From: Streptomyces sp. NRRL B-1347
GTDB lineage: Bacteria > Actinomycetota > Actinomycetes > Streptomycetales > Streptomycetaceae
DNA: 64,000 nt
Reading direction: 5' to 3'
Assembly: GCF_000720325.1 (NCBI RefSeq)
Contig: NZ_JOJM01000009.1
Span: 62,001-126,000 of the forward strand
The notes under the pieces were generated by a model. The model was not told where the DNA came from and did not search any database. It saw nothing but the letters and a program-made list of their open reading frames with translations. Of the stretch, positions 7,279 to 17,070 are shown in pieces. The stretch's first letter is position 1, and each line of letters begins with the position of its first letter. The position numbers were made by a program, and so were the translations under genes.

Positions 7279-8865
7279 CTACTGCCGTCCGCTGCCCAGG
7301 GCGCGGCGTCCGCGCCCGCGCGGCAGCATCGGCGGCGTCCGGGAGGCGGTGGGCGCCACCGGGTCCTCCTCGACGCGCAGGGCGAGCGCGGGGCAGCGCC
7401 GCACGGCGCGCTGGGCGCGTGCTTCCGCGTAGCGCGGCACCGGAGCCTCCGCGACCGACGGGAAGCCGTCGGGGCCCAGCTGGATCAGCTCGGGGACGAT
7501 GTCGGCGCACAGGCCGTGGCCCTGGCACAGCGTCCAGTCGACGGCGAGCCTGCGGCCGCTCGGCGCCTCGCCCTCCGGCGCGTCGTCCTGGAGGGGCAGC
7601 ACGCCCTCGACGGGGCGCCCGCAGCCGTCCCCGAGTACGTGCGCCGCCAGGTCGTCCGTGAAGGCCGCGATCGTGGACTCCAGGAACGCCGCGGAGCCGT
7701 CGGGGTGCTTGCAGGCGCCGCGCCGCTTCACCGCCCGCGTCACCTCGCGCAGCGCCTCCAGGGCGGTCGGTCCGCCGCCGTCCAGGACGTCCGCGAGACC
7801 GCGCGCGGCGGCGGGCAGGCCCAAATAGCAGGGGCCGCACTGGCCCGAGCTCTCGGCCGCCAGCCAGTGCGCCACGCGCAGGGACTCGCCGAGCGGGCAG
7901 GTGCCGGGGCCGATCGGCAGCACCGCGCCCGCGCCCAGGGCGCCCCCGCAGGCCTCCAGGGCGGCCCGGGAGACGACGGCGTCGTGCGCGGTGACCGCGT
8001 CCAGCCACTTGCCGTGGTAGCCGCCTGTGAGGACGCCTTGCGGCAGCGGGGGAGCGCCCGCGAGCTGCAGAACGTACCGCAGGGGGACACCTGTTGGGAC
8101 CTCCACCACCATGGGGTGCGCGACGGCCCCGGAGAGGGTCAGCAGGACGGTGCCGGGCTCGTCGCGCAGTCCGGTGCGGCAGTAGCGGTCCGCCCCGGTC
8201 CTGGCGGCGACGGCGAGCTGCGCGAACGTCTCCGCGTTCGACAGCAGTGTGGGCGCGCCGCCCACTCCGGAGTCGGCGGTGCGGACCTTGCGCCCCGGGG
8301 GCAGCGGCGGACCGCCGTCGGCGGAGCGTACGAGCGCGGAGGACTCACCGGTCACCATGCGCACAGGGTTGCGCTGCACGCGCGCGCGGAGGTGCGATCC
8401 GCGCCGGTCGGCCAGGCCCCGCTCGCCCAGCGCGGCGCGCATCGACGCCTCCGTGGAGTCGCGGGTCACACCGACGACGAGGGTGCGCGCGCCGAGGGCC
8501 TCGGCCGCGAGCAGGGCGCCGTCCAGGATGAGGTGCGGCGCGCGGTTGATCAGGACGGTGTCCTTGCGGCAGGCGGGCTCGTCCTCGCTGCCGTTGACGA
8601 CGACCACGGGACGTACGCCGCGGCGGATCGCGGACTCGGCGACGGCCCGCAGCTTCTTGGCGAACGGGAAGCCCGCGCCGCCGCGGCCGCGCAGCCCGAT
8701 CGCCTCCGCGAGCCCGGCCAGCTGCTCGCCCGCGATGGGCCCCAGCGGGCCGTGCACCTTCAGGTGCATGGCGAGGTCGAGCCGCTCGACCAGATCGAAG
8801 CCCGAGGTCAGCAGCGGAAGCCCGACGACGCGGACCTCGGGGACGTCGGGCAGTGACGCGTTCAC
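7279..8865 (-). CDS. NuoF-like NADH-binding flavoprotein fused to a ferredoxin
   Basis: A 528-residue protein. Residues 1-400 follow NuoF: the FMN/NADH loop GLRGRGGAGFPFAKK, VVVNGSEDEPACRKD, VTGESSALV, an SLBB-like part, then ESSGQCGPC plus a Cys 39 residues further on (RGACKH). Canonical NuoF reads ESCG.C..C, so the first cluster cysteine is Ser here. Residues ~440-510 are a small ferredoxin (CQGHGLCADIVPELI... RRCPALAL), probably 3Fe-4S with C-x5-C and CP. The start is GTG 8865, overlapping the upstream gene by four bases (GTGA), so it is coupled to the heme-type membrane protein. The likely role is NAD(P)H oxidation passing electrons to the membrane partner. It is not the nuo operon; no other Nuo genes are near. 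Confidence 0.8.
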   Translation of the reverse strand: MNASLPDVPEVRVVGLPLLTSGFDLVERLDLAMHLKVHGPLGPIAGEQLAGLAEAIGLRGRGGAGFPFAKKLRAVAESAIRRGVRPVVVVNGSEDEPACRKDTVLINRAPHLILDGALLAAEALGARTLVVGVTRDSTEASMRAALGERGLADRRGSHLRARVQRNPVRMVTGESSALVRSADGGPPLPPGRKVRTADSGVGGAPTLLSNAETFAQLAVAARTGADRYCRTGLRDEPGTVLLTLSGAVAHPMVVEVPTGVPLRYVLQLAGAPPLPQGVLTGGYHGKWLDAVTAHDAVVSRAALEACGGALGAGAVLPIGPGTCPLGESLRVAHWLAAESSGQCGPCYLGLPAAARGLADVLDGGGPTALEALREVTRAVKRRGACKHPDGSAAFLESTIAAFTDDLAAHVLGDGCGRPVEGVLPLQDDAPEGEAPSGRRLAVDWTLCQGHGLCADIVPELIQLGPDGFPSVAEAPVPRYAEARAQRAVRRCPALALRVEEDPVAPTASRTPPMLPRGRGRRALGSGRQ

Positions 8866-10238
8866 TTGCTGCCTCCGGCGGGCGCGTTCCAGGGCTCACC
8901 GGTGCTGGGTGCCTGGAACGGGCCTAGTAGGGGTTGCTCGGCGGGCCCGTCGCCTTCGCGTACGGGCTCGTACGGCGGGTCGTACGCGGGCGGGTGGTAG
9001 GCGGGCTGGGGGCCGGTGTCGGAGAAGCCACCGGTGTACGGACCCGGCGGGCCGGTGGTGCCGAACCGGGTGTCTCCGTAGTCGTGTTGCGTGTCCTGGG
9101 GGTCTACGGAGTCGTATCGGGGGTCTACGGAGTCGTACGACAATGGGGGGCCGGGGGCCTGTGCGGGCGGTGGCGGTGAAGGGGTGGGCCAGCGGGGCGC
9201 GACGGTGGGCAGGACCTCGGTCGTCGTGAGGTCCGGCGTGAGGTCCGTCGTGAGGTCTGGGGGGAGGTCCGGCGGGAGGCCTGCCCCGTCCTGGCCGGAG
9301 GGGGTGGCGAGGGCGCGGTAGGCGGCGGCGATGCCGGTGACGGGGGCGGCGTCCGGCGGGATGCCGGGGCTGTCGGGGGCCGTACCCGGAAGCGGGGCGG
9401 CCCCGGTGTCCCGGGCGGTCGCCCGCGCGCGGCGGCGCGGGCGACCGGGCGCCCCCCGGCCGTCGGGTTCGAGGACGGCGAGGATCCGGGCGGCCACCTT
9501 CCGCTTGACCGGGCGCGGCGCCGTGCGCAGCGCCATGGCCCCGGCGACCGCGACGAGGCACAGGCAGTACAGGGCGACTACCCACGGCTTCGGCGGGCGG
9601 CCCGCGTACAGGCCGTGGATCAGGGCGGCGCACCAGGCGGGGTAGGCGAGCATGTGCAGCGCCCGCCACCGCGAGGCGACCTGGACCGGTGAGGCGAAGG
9701 CGCTGCGCAGCGCGCCGGTGACGCTGGTGGCGACCATCAGGAGGCCGGCGAGCGACCCCAGGCCGATGAGGCCGTCGCCGCCGGTGACACCGAGACCGAA
9801 GGGGATGAGCGCGCCCACCAGGGACACGTGGTCGAGCGCGAGCTTGACGGTGCCGTGCAGCAGCAGGAAGCCGACGGAGGCGACCGCGGTGGCCCGGTGC
9901 ACGGCCTGGGCGAGCAGGCGCTGCCGGGAGCGGAGGAAGAGCCGGTCCGACGCCACCAGGCCCCAGGCGACGGACGCGGTGAGGGCGACCAGGGACAGGA
10001 CGCCGGTGGTGTGGTCGAGGGCGGCGCGGAAGTCGTCGCCCCCCACTAACACCGGCAGGGGTATCAGGAGCAGCGCGGCCGCGGTCAGCAGGCCGCGGGC
10101 CGCTCTGCCCGGCCCGGCGAACGAGTCGGCGAACGACCTGGTGAACGGCTCAGCCGACGAGCGGAACGAGGGGGAGCCGGCCGACACGGGGCTCCGGGGG
10201 CGCTTGCGGTGGGGGTGCAGAGAGTTCAGAGGGTTCAT
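8862..10238 (-). CDS. Ferric-reductase/cytochrome b-like transmembrane protein
   Basis: A 458-residue protein. Residues ~45-245 hold about six hydrophobic helices with well-placed histidines (QAVHRATAVASVGFLLLHG, KLALDHVSL, ALHMLAYPAW, ALIHGLY), as in ferric-reductase-like heme membrane domains. The last ~200 residues are Pro/Gly/Asp-rich and look disordered, with a YDSVDP duplication. ATG 10238 is chosen because GGAG (10247-10250) sits eight bases upstream; ATG 10286 lacks one. It is first gene of an operon with the NuoF-ferredoxin fusion, suggesting electrons flow NADH, flavin/Fe-S, heme. Heme binding is inferred. Confidence 0.75.
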   Translation of the reverse strand: MNPLNSLHPHRKRPRSPVSAGSPSFRSSAEPFTRSFADSFAGPGRAARGLLTAAALLLIPLPVLVGGDDFRAALDHTTGVLSLVALTASVAWGLVASDRLFLRSRQRLLAQAVHRATAVASVGFLLLHGTVKLALDHVSLVGALIPFGLGVTGGDGLIGLGSLAGLLMVATSVTGALRSAFASPVQVASRWRALHMLAYPAWCAALIHGLYAGRPPKPWVVALYCLCLVAVAGAMALRTAPRPVKRKVAARILAVLEPDGRGAPGRPRRRARATARDTGAAPLPGTAPDSPGIPPDAAPVTGIAAAYRALATPSGQDGAGLPPDLPPDLTTDLTPDLTTTEVLPTVAPRWPTPSPPPPAQAPGPPLSYDSVDPRYDSVDPQDTQHDYGDTRFGTTGPPGPYTGGFSDTGPQPAYHPPAYDPPYEPVREGDGPAEQPLLGPFQAPSTGEPWNAPAGGSK

Positions 10239-10476
10239 GGGGGCGACTCCGAAATGGTCCGGTCGCCGCATGCTAAGTCGCTCCATACCAGCGGGTACGT
10301 GGTTTGAGTTATTGCGTTGTTATCAAAGCGCGACTCGATCTTGGTGTTGCCCCGATAGTGGGCGGTACGCGGAGTAATCCTTGGCCAAGGGTGGGTCGCC
10401 GCTTCCCGTGCGGCACCGTGGTCCGGATCGGGCCGGTGTGGGCCGAAGTGCGTGGCCCGGCCTCGGGGCGCTGCGG

Positions 10477-10482
10477 TACTCT
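10477..10482 (+). promoter_or_regulatory. -10 element of the leuS leader (leaderless)
   Basis: TACTCT ends six bases before the ATG of the leader peptide, so the transcript would begin at or next to that ATG. No clear -35 is seen. Confidence 0.45.
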
Positions 10483-10488
10483 GACGCC

Positions 10489-10527
10489 ATGCGTGCCGTA
10501 CGCCTTCTGCTTAGCGGGCCGCGCTGA
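10489..10527 (+). CDS. leuS leader peptide, MRAVRLLLSGPR
   Basis: A 12-codon ORF ending 126 bp before leuS, with three adjacent leucine codons CTT-CTG-CTT (CTT is rare in this GC-rich genome). The stop at 10525-10527 overlaps the first RNA-pairing segment. Followed by two hairpins, this is the classic layout of a ribosome-mediated attenuator. With scarce Leu-tRNA the ribosome would stall on the Leu run and change downstream RNA folding, raising leuS expression. It is a reading of the sequence; no comparison was run. Confidence 0.7.
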   Translation: MRAVRLLLSGPR

Positions 10528-10600
10528 TCAGTCCCGACCGCCCAGTGAGCGCGGTCGGAATCGGCGCGGCGTCCCCTCCTGTGCGAGGGGCATTTTTATT
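10519..10600 (+). promoter_or_regulatory. Putative leuS transcription attenuator
   Basis: Mutually exclusive pairings are visible: CCGCGCT (10519-10525) can pair with AGCGCGG (10548-10554), competing with the 8-bp stem CCGACCGC/GCGGTCGG (10534-10541, 10551-10558). Downstream, CCCCTC/GAGGGG (10573-10578, 10585-10590) is followed by the T-rich tract 10593-10600, a terminator. Which stem acts as antiterminator cannot be decided by eye. Confidence 0.6.
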
Positions 10601-10653
10601 TGGCCGCACGGCCGTTTCCGCAAGCAGAGACGATCGATGGAGCTTTGAGGACC

Positions 10654-13569
<2,916 letters not shown>

Positions 13570-13633
13570 CCCTTGGCCTTCTGGCCTCTGGCCCCAGGGC
13601 TCTGCCTCCTGGCCTCTGGCCTCTGACGATGGC

Positions 13634-13668
13634 TGACCGGCCGGACCCCGTGCGGGTCCGGCCGGTCA
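13634..13668 (+). terminator. Terminator after leuS
   Basis: Perfect 15-bp stem (13634-13648, 13654-13668) with a CGTGC loop and no T-run, 65 bp after the leuS stop. The stretch 13570-13630 before it is an irregular CTGGCCTCTGG-type direct repeat. Confidence 0.75.
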
Positions 13669-13865
13669 ACTGTGTGCGGGGCGGGGCGCGTTGCCCGGAG
13701 CGCGCCGCGGCATCGGCTCCGCGCATCCGGGTAGTCCCCTACGGGCAGGTTCGGGGTTCCGCTGGAACCCTCGACCGGCCTGCTGCGTTTACCGTGGAGA
13801 GGCGGGTGGGCCCGTCCGCCTCCGCCGCTCACCGACCGTCCCCGCCCGGCCGAAGGAGAAGCATC

Positions 13866-14657
13866 GTGGAAGCCGTGATCGCAGTGGTCGCGCTGCTCTT
13901 CGTGCTGTTCCTGGCGGTGGGGGCGTATGCGGTGGTCAAAGCCGTGGGCGCCGCCAAGCGCGGCGTGGACCGCACGCTCTCGCAGGCCCGCCGCACGGTC
14001 GAGGACACGACGCTGCGCGCGAAGACGTTCGCGCAGCCCGGCGCCGTCGGCGAGCTGGCCCAGCTCCGGCTCAAGCTGCGCACGTCGATGCGCGCCACCC
14101 AGGACGCGCTGCGGGCCGGCGTCGCCGAGGACCCCTCGCTGCACGAGTCCCTCGCGCTCTTCGAGCGCCTGAGCACCCACGGCCACGAGCTGGACGACGA
14201 TCTGAAGCGCCTGGAGAGCGAGCCGGACCGGATCACCCTGAGCCAGCGCCTGCCCGCCCTGAAGGAGCGCACGGAGCAGATCACGAAGGCTGCGGACTCG
14301 CTGCGCTGGGCGGCGCGCGACCGCGCCGACAAGTTCGCGGACGACGATCTGGACCTGCTCAGGACGCAGATCGACATGGAGGCGGGCGCGCTGCGGCACT
14401 GGACGACGGAGCCGTCCGACGCCCCGCCCTCGCCGTCTTCTTCGCCCTCCTCTTCCTCGACCTCGCCGTCCGCCGCCCCCGCTTCGTCGTGGCCCGACCC
14501 GGCACCGGCCGAGGCGTCGCCCCGGCCGGGCGCGACGGCCCCCGCGGAGAGCCCCGACCGCACCGCCCAGGAGCCGACGAGACCCGCGATCGCCCCGGCG
14601 AGCCCGCGGCCGACGTACTCCTGGGAGAAGCAGACCAAGCCGGAGAGCACCACCTGA
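13866..14657 (+). CDS. Membrane-anchored coiled-coil protein of unknown function
   Basis: A 263-residue protein: one N-terminal hydrophobic helix (VIAVVALLFVLFLAVGAYAVV), then a long helical region of heptad-like charged sequence to about residue 175 (VAEDPSLHESLALFERLSTHGHELDDDLKRLE), then a Ser/Pro/Ala-rich tail. The topology suggests a single-pass protein with a cytosolic coiled coil. The start is GTG 13866 with AAGGAGAA 10-17 bases upstream. It stands alone between leuS and degV. Function unknown; similar proteins in Streptomyces are annotated hypothetical. Confidence 0.8.
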   Translation: MEAVIAVVALLFVLFLAVGAYAVVKAVGAAKRGVDRTLSQARRTVEDTTLRAKTFAQPGAVGELAQLRLKLRTSMRATQDALRAGVAEDPSLHESLALFERLSTHGHELDDDLKRLESEPDRITLSQRLPALKERTEQITKAADSLRWAARDRADKFADDDLDLLRTQIDMEAGALRHWTTEPSDAPPSPSSSPSSSSTSPSAAPASSWPDPAPAEASPRPGATAPAESPDRTAQEPTRPAIAPASPRPTYSWEKQTKPESTT

Positions 14658-14778
14658 TCCCGTGTGATCCGATGCCGACGCCGTCGTGAGGCCTCGGCCT
14701 GCCCGGCCGCGCGCGCTCCGTCATGGGGGCCGTCGCCCGAGTGACGGGGTCGGACTGCCGCGGCAGGGTTCCTGCGGG

Positions 14779-14784
14779 TAATCT
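14779..14784 (+). promoter_or_regulatory. -10 element, leaderless degV
   Basis: TAATCT ends seven bases before ATG 14792; no Shine-Dalgarno sequence lies between. Confidence 0.45.
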
Positions 14785-14791
14785 CCAGCTC

Positions 14792-15637
14792 ATGTCCCGC
14801 CATGTCGCGATCGTCACCGATTCAACGGCCTACCTGCCGCAGCGGACGATGGAGCGGCACGGCATCACCGCGGTGCCGCTGACCGTGGTGCTCGGCAACC
14901 AGGCGCTCGAAGAGGGCACCGAGATCTCGGCCCGCTCCGTCGCGCTCGCGCTGCAGAAGCGCCGACCCGTGACCACCTCGCGGCCCAGCCCCGAAGTCTT
15001 CGCGCGCACCTACCGCGAGGTCGCCGAGGCGGGCGCCACGGGCATCGTCTCGCTGCACCTGTCGGCGGAGTTCTCCGGGACGTACGACGCGGCCCTCCTC
15101 GCGGCGCGCGAGGCACCGGTGCCGGTGCGCGTCGTCGACACCGGCATGGTCGCGATGGCCCTCGGCTTCTGCGCCCTCGCGGCCGCCGAGACCGCCGAGT
15201 CGGGCGGCTCCGTGGACGAGGCGGTGTCCGCCGCCGAGAAGCGGGCCGCGAGCACGTCCGCGTACTTCTACGTCGACACCCTCGACTACCTCCGCCGCGG
15301 CGGGCGGATCGGCGCGGCCCAGGCGCTCCTCGGCTCCGCGCTCGCCGTGAAGCCGCTGCTCGAACTCGACGGCGGACGCATCGAGCTCCTGGAGAAGGTG
15401 CGCACCGCGTCGAAGGCCATCGCCCGCCTCGAGGAGATCGCGGTCGAGCGGGCCGGTGCGCACGAGGTCGACATCGCGGTCCACCACCTGGCGGCGCCCG
15501 AGCGCGCCGAGGCGCTCGCGGAGCGGCTCAGGGAGCGGGTGCCGTCGCTGGCGCAGCTGCACGTCAGCGAGGTGGGCGCGGTGATCGGGGCGCACACGGG
15601 GCCGGGGCTGTTGGGGGCTGTGATTTCGCCTCGGTGA
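14792..15637 (+). CDS. DegV family fatty-acid-binding protein
   Basis: A 281-residue DegV protein. DegV/FakB proteins bind one fatty acid and present it to the FakA kinase for phosphorylation. Family signatures are VAIVTDSTAYLP at the start, TSRPSPEVF, IVSLHLSAEFSGTYD, VDTGMVAMALGF and YVDTLDYLRRGGRIG. No fakA-like gene lies next to it. ATG 14792 gives the usual family N-terminus and sits seven bases after a -10 hexamer, so the mRNA is probably leaderless; the in-frame extension to 14723 is not needed. Confidence 0.92.
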   Translation: MSRHVAIVTDSTAYLPQRTMERHGITAVPLTVVLGNQALEEGTEISARSVALALQKRRPVTTSRPSPEVFARTYREVAEAGATGIVSLHLSAEFSGTYDAALLAAREAPVPVRVVDTGMVAMALGFCALAAAETAESGGSVDEAVSAAEKRAASTSAYFYVDTLDYLRRGGRIGAAQALLGSALAVKPLLELDGGRIELLEKVRTASKAIARLEEIAVERAGAHEVDIAVHHLAAPERAEALAERLRERVPSLAQLHVSEVGAVIGAHTGPGLLGAVISPR

Positions 15638-15684
15638 GGCGGGCGAGACCGGCAGGTTGTTTGGGGCTCGTGTGGGTGACGGAG

Positions 15685-15693
15685 TTATCCACA
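15685..15693 (+). promoter_or_regulatory. Consensus DnaA box
   Basis: TTATCCACA, an exact match to the general bacterial DnaA box, in the 125-bp gap between degV and comEA. It is isolated; no second box was seen nearby. Confidence 0.4.
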
Positions 15694-15749
15694 ACTTCCC
15701 GGTAGTCCGCGGAAATTGACCAAGATCAACGCGCTTTCGGTGCGGTGCC

Positions 15750-15755
15750 TAGCGT
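15750..15755 (+). promoter_or_regulatory. -10 element, leaderless comEA
   Basis: TAGCGT ends seven bases before ATG 15763. Confidence 0.4.
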
Positions 15756-15762
15756 CGTCGAC

Positions 15763-17070
15763 ATGGCACTTCGATCACCTTCACGGACAGCGGTAGACAC
15801 GGCGAGCGGCGAGCTGACCCCCGCATCGCCAGTACGAGTGACGCATCGTCACGCCCGACGGCGGGCCCGGCGCAGGCGGGCCGCGGCGGAGGCGATGAGG
15901 CTGCGGGCGGAGACGCTCTTCGCTGGGGCTGGGGCTGGGGCTGGGTCCGAGGGAGCGGAGCCCGGCCCGGCGGGTCCTCGCCGAGCGGGGGCGGGGGTGG
16001 CGGAGCGGCGGGGCTCGCTGTCGCCGCCCTTGGCCGAGCCGGACCACGCGGGCTCCATGGGTGCGGGCTCCATGGGGGCGGACGGGCGCGATCGGGAGGG
16101 CGGGCGCGGCTGGGAGGACGCGTACGACCGCGAAGAGGTGCGCGATTGGGAGGGCGCGCAGGGTCGGGAGTATGCGCAAGGCCGGGAGGGCGCGCAGGGC
16201 CAGGAGGATACGCAAGGTCGGGAGGGCGAGCGGGATCGGGAGGACGGGCGCGGTCGCCGTGCGCGGGCAGAGGCCTCGTGGCGGGCGCGCGTCGGGCTCG
16301 CCGTGCGGGAGCGGTTGCCGCTCTGGATGCAGGCCAGATGCGGTCTGGAGCGGCGGGGCGTGCTCGCGCTCGGGGTGGTCCTCGTCGTCGCGGCGGGGTT
16401 CGCGGCCCAGCACTTTTGGAGCGGCCGGGCCCAGCCGGTCCGGGCGCCGGACGTGGTGGGTGGGGCGGCCGCCCCGGGCCGCGAGACGGGGCCGTCCCCG
16501 TCACCAGGGGCGCCGCCGGACGCGGGGCTGCCTCCGGGAGCCGAGGGGACGGAGGGCGTCAGCGCTGGACAGGGGAGCGGTGCCGGGACCACGGGTGAGG
16601 CGGGCGCGGCGGGCGGCGGGCTCGTCGTGGACGTCAGCGGCAAGGTCCGCAGTCCCGGTGTGCTGCACCTGCCGGCCGGCTCCCGGGTCGCCGACGCGCT
16701 GCGGGCCGCGGGCGGGGTGCGCCCCGGCACGAAGACCGATGACCTCAACCGCGCCCGGCTGCTTGTGGACGGCGAGCAACTGGTGGTGGGCGGGCCCGCG
16801 CCCGCGGCACCTGCGGCACCCGGGGTGCCCGCGGGTGGCACGGCGGCCGGGCCGCCCGGTGTCCCCGGCGCGACCGCGGGCCCCGTCGCGCTGAACTCCG
16901 CCACGGCTGAGCAATTGGACACCCTGCCGGGAGTCGGCCCGGTCCTCGCGCAGCACATCATCGACTACCGCACGGAGCACGGCGGCTTCCGCTCGGTGGA
17001 CGAGCTCCGGGAGGTCAATGGCATCGGCGATCGACGCTTCGCCGACCTGCGGAATCTCGTACGGCCATGA
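15763..17070 (+). CDS. comEA: ComEA-type helix-hairpin-helix DNA-binding protein
   Basis: A 435-residue protein. The C-terminal third is standard ComEA: an SLBB-like domain (VVDVSGKVRSPGVLHLPAG, ARLLVDGEQLVVG) and a helix-hairpin-helix pair (LNSATAEQLDTLPGVGPVLA, FRSVDELREVNGIGDRRF). One TM helix lies near residue 210 (GVLALGVVLVVAAGFAA), so the DNA-binding part is outside the membrane. The ~200-residue cytosolic N-terminus is far longer than in Bacillus and includes a charged Gly/Arg/Glu/Asp repeat (see 16081-16260). ATG 15763 is preferred over GTG 15745 because of the -10 hexamer. It overlaps comEC by four bases (ATGA), forming a DNA-uptake/processing operon. Confidence 0.88.
   Translation: MALRSPSRTAVDTASGELTPASPVRVTHRHARRRARRRRAAAEAMRLRAETLFAGAGAGAGSEGAEPGPAGPRRAGAGVAERRGSLSPPLAEPDHAGSMGAGSMGADGRDREGGRGWEDAYDREEVRDWEGAQGREYAQGREGAQGQEDTQGREGERDREDGRGRRARAEASWRARVGLAVRERLPLWMQARCGLERRGVLALGVVLVVAAGFAAQHFWSGRAQPVRAPDVVGGAAAPGRETGPSPSPGAPPDAGLPPGAEGTEGVSAGQGSGAGTTGEAGAAGGGLVVDVSGKVRSPGVLHLPAGSRVADALRAAGGVRPGTKTDDLNRARLLVDGEQLVVGGPAPAAPAAPGVPAGGTAAGPPGVPGATAGPVALNSATAEQLDTLPGVGPVLAQHIIDYRTEHGGFRSVDELREVNGIGDRRFADLRNLVRP
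16081..16260 (+). repeat. Charged low-complexity repeat in ComEA N-terminus
   Basis: Irregular repeats of about 6-9 codons built on GREGAQG/DREDGRG (for example EGAQGREYAQGREGAQG). DNA units around GGGAGGGCGCGC recur. The segment lies on the cytosolic side of the predicted TM helix. Confidence 0.65.

Noticed and set aside
7279..8865. NADH dehydrogenase (complex I) operon
   Set aside because: Only a NuoF-like protein is present, fused to a ferredoxin and paired with a different membrane protein.
10239..10653. T-box riboswitch ahead of leuS
   Set aside because: No T-box consensus or specifier-loop layout seen; the Leu-rich leader peptide explains the region better.
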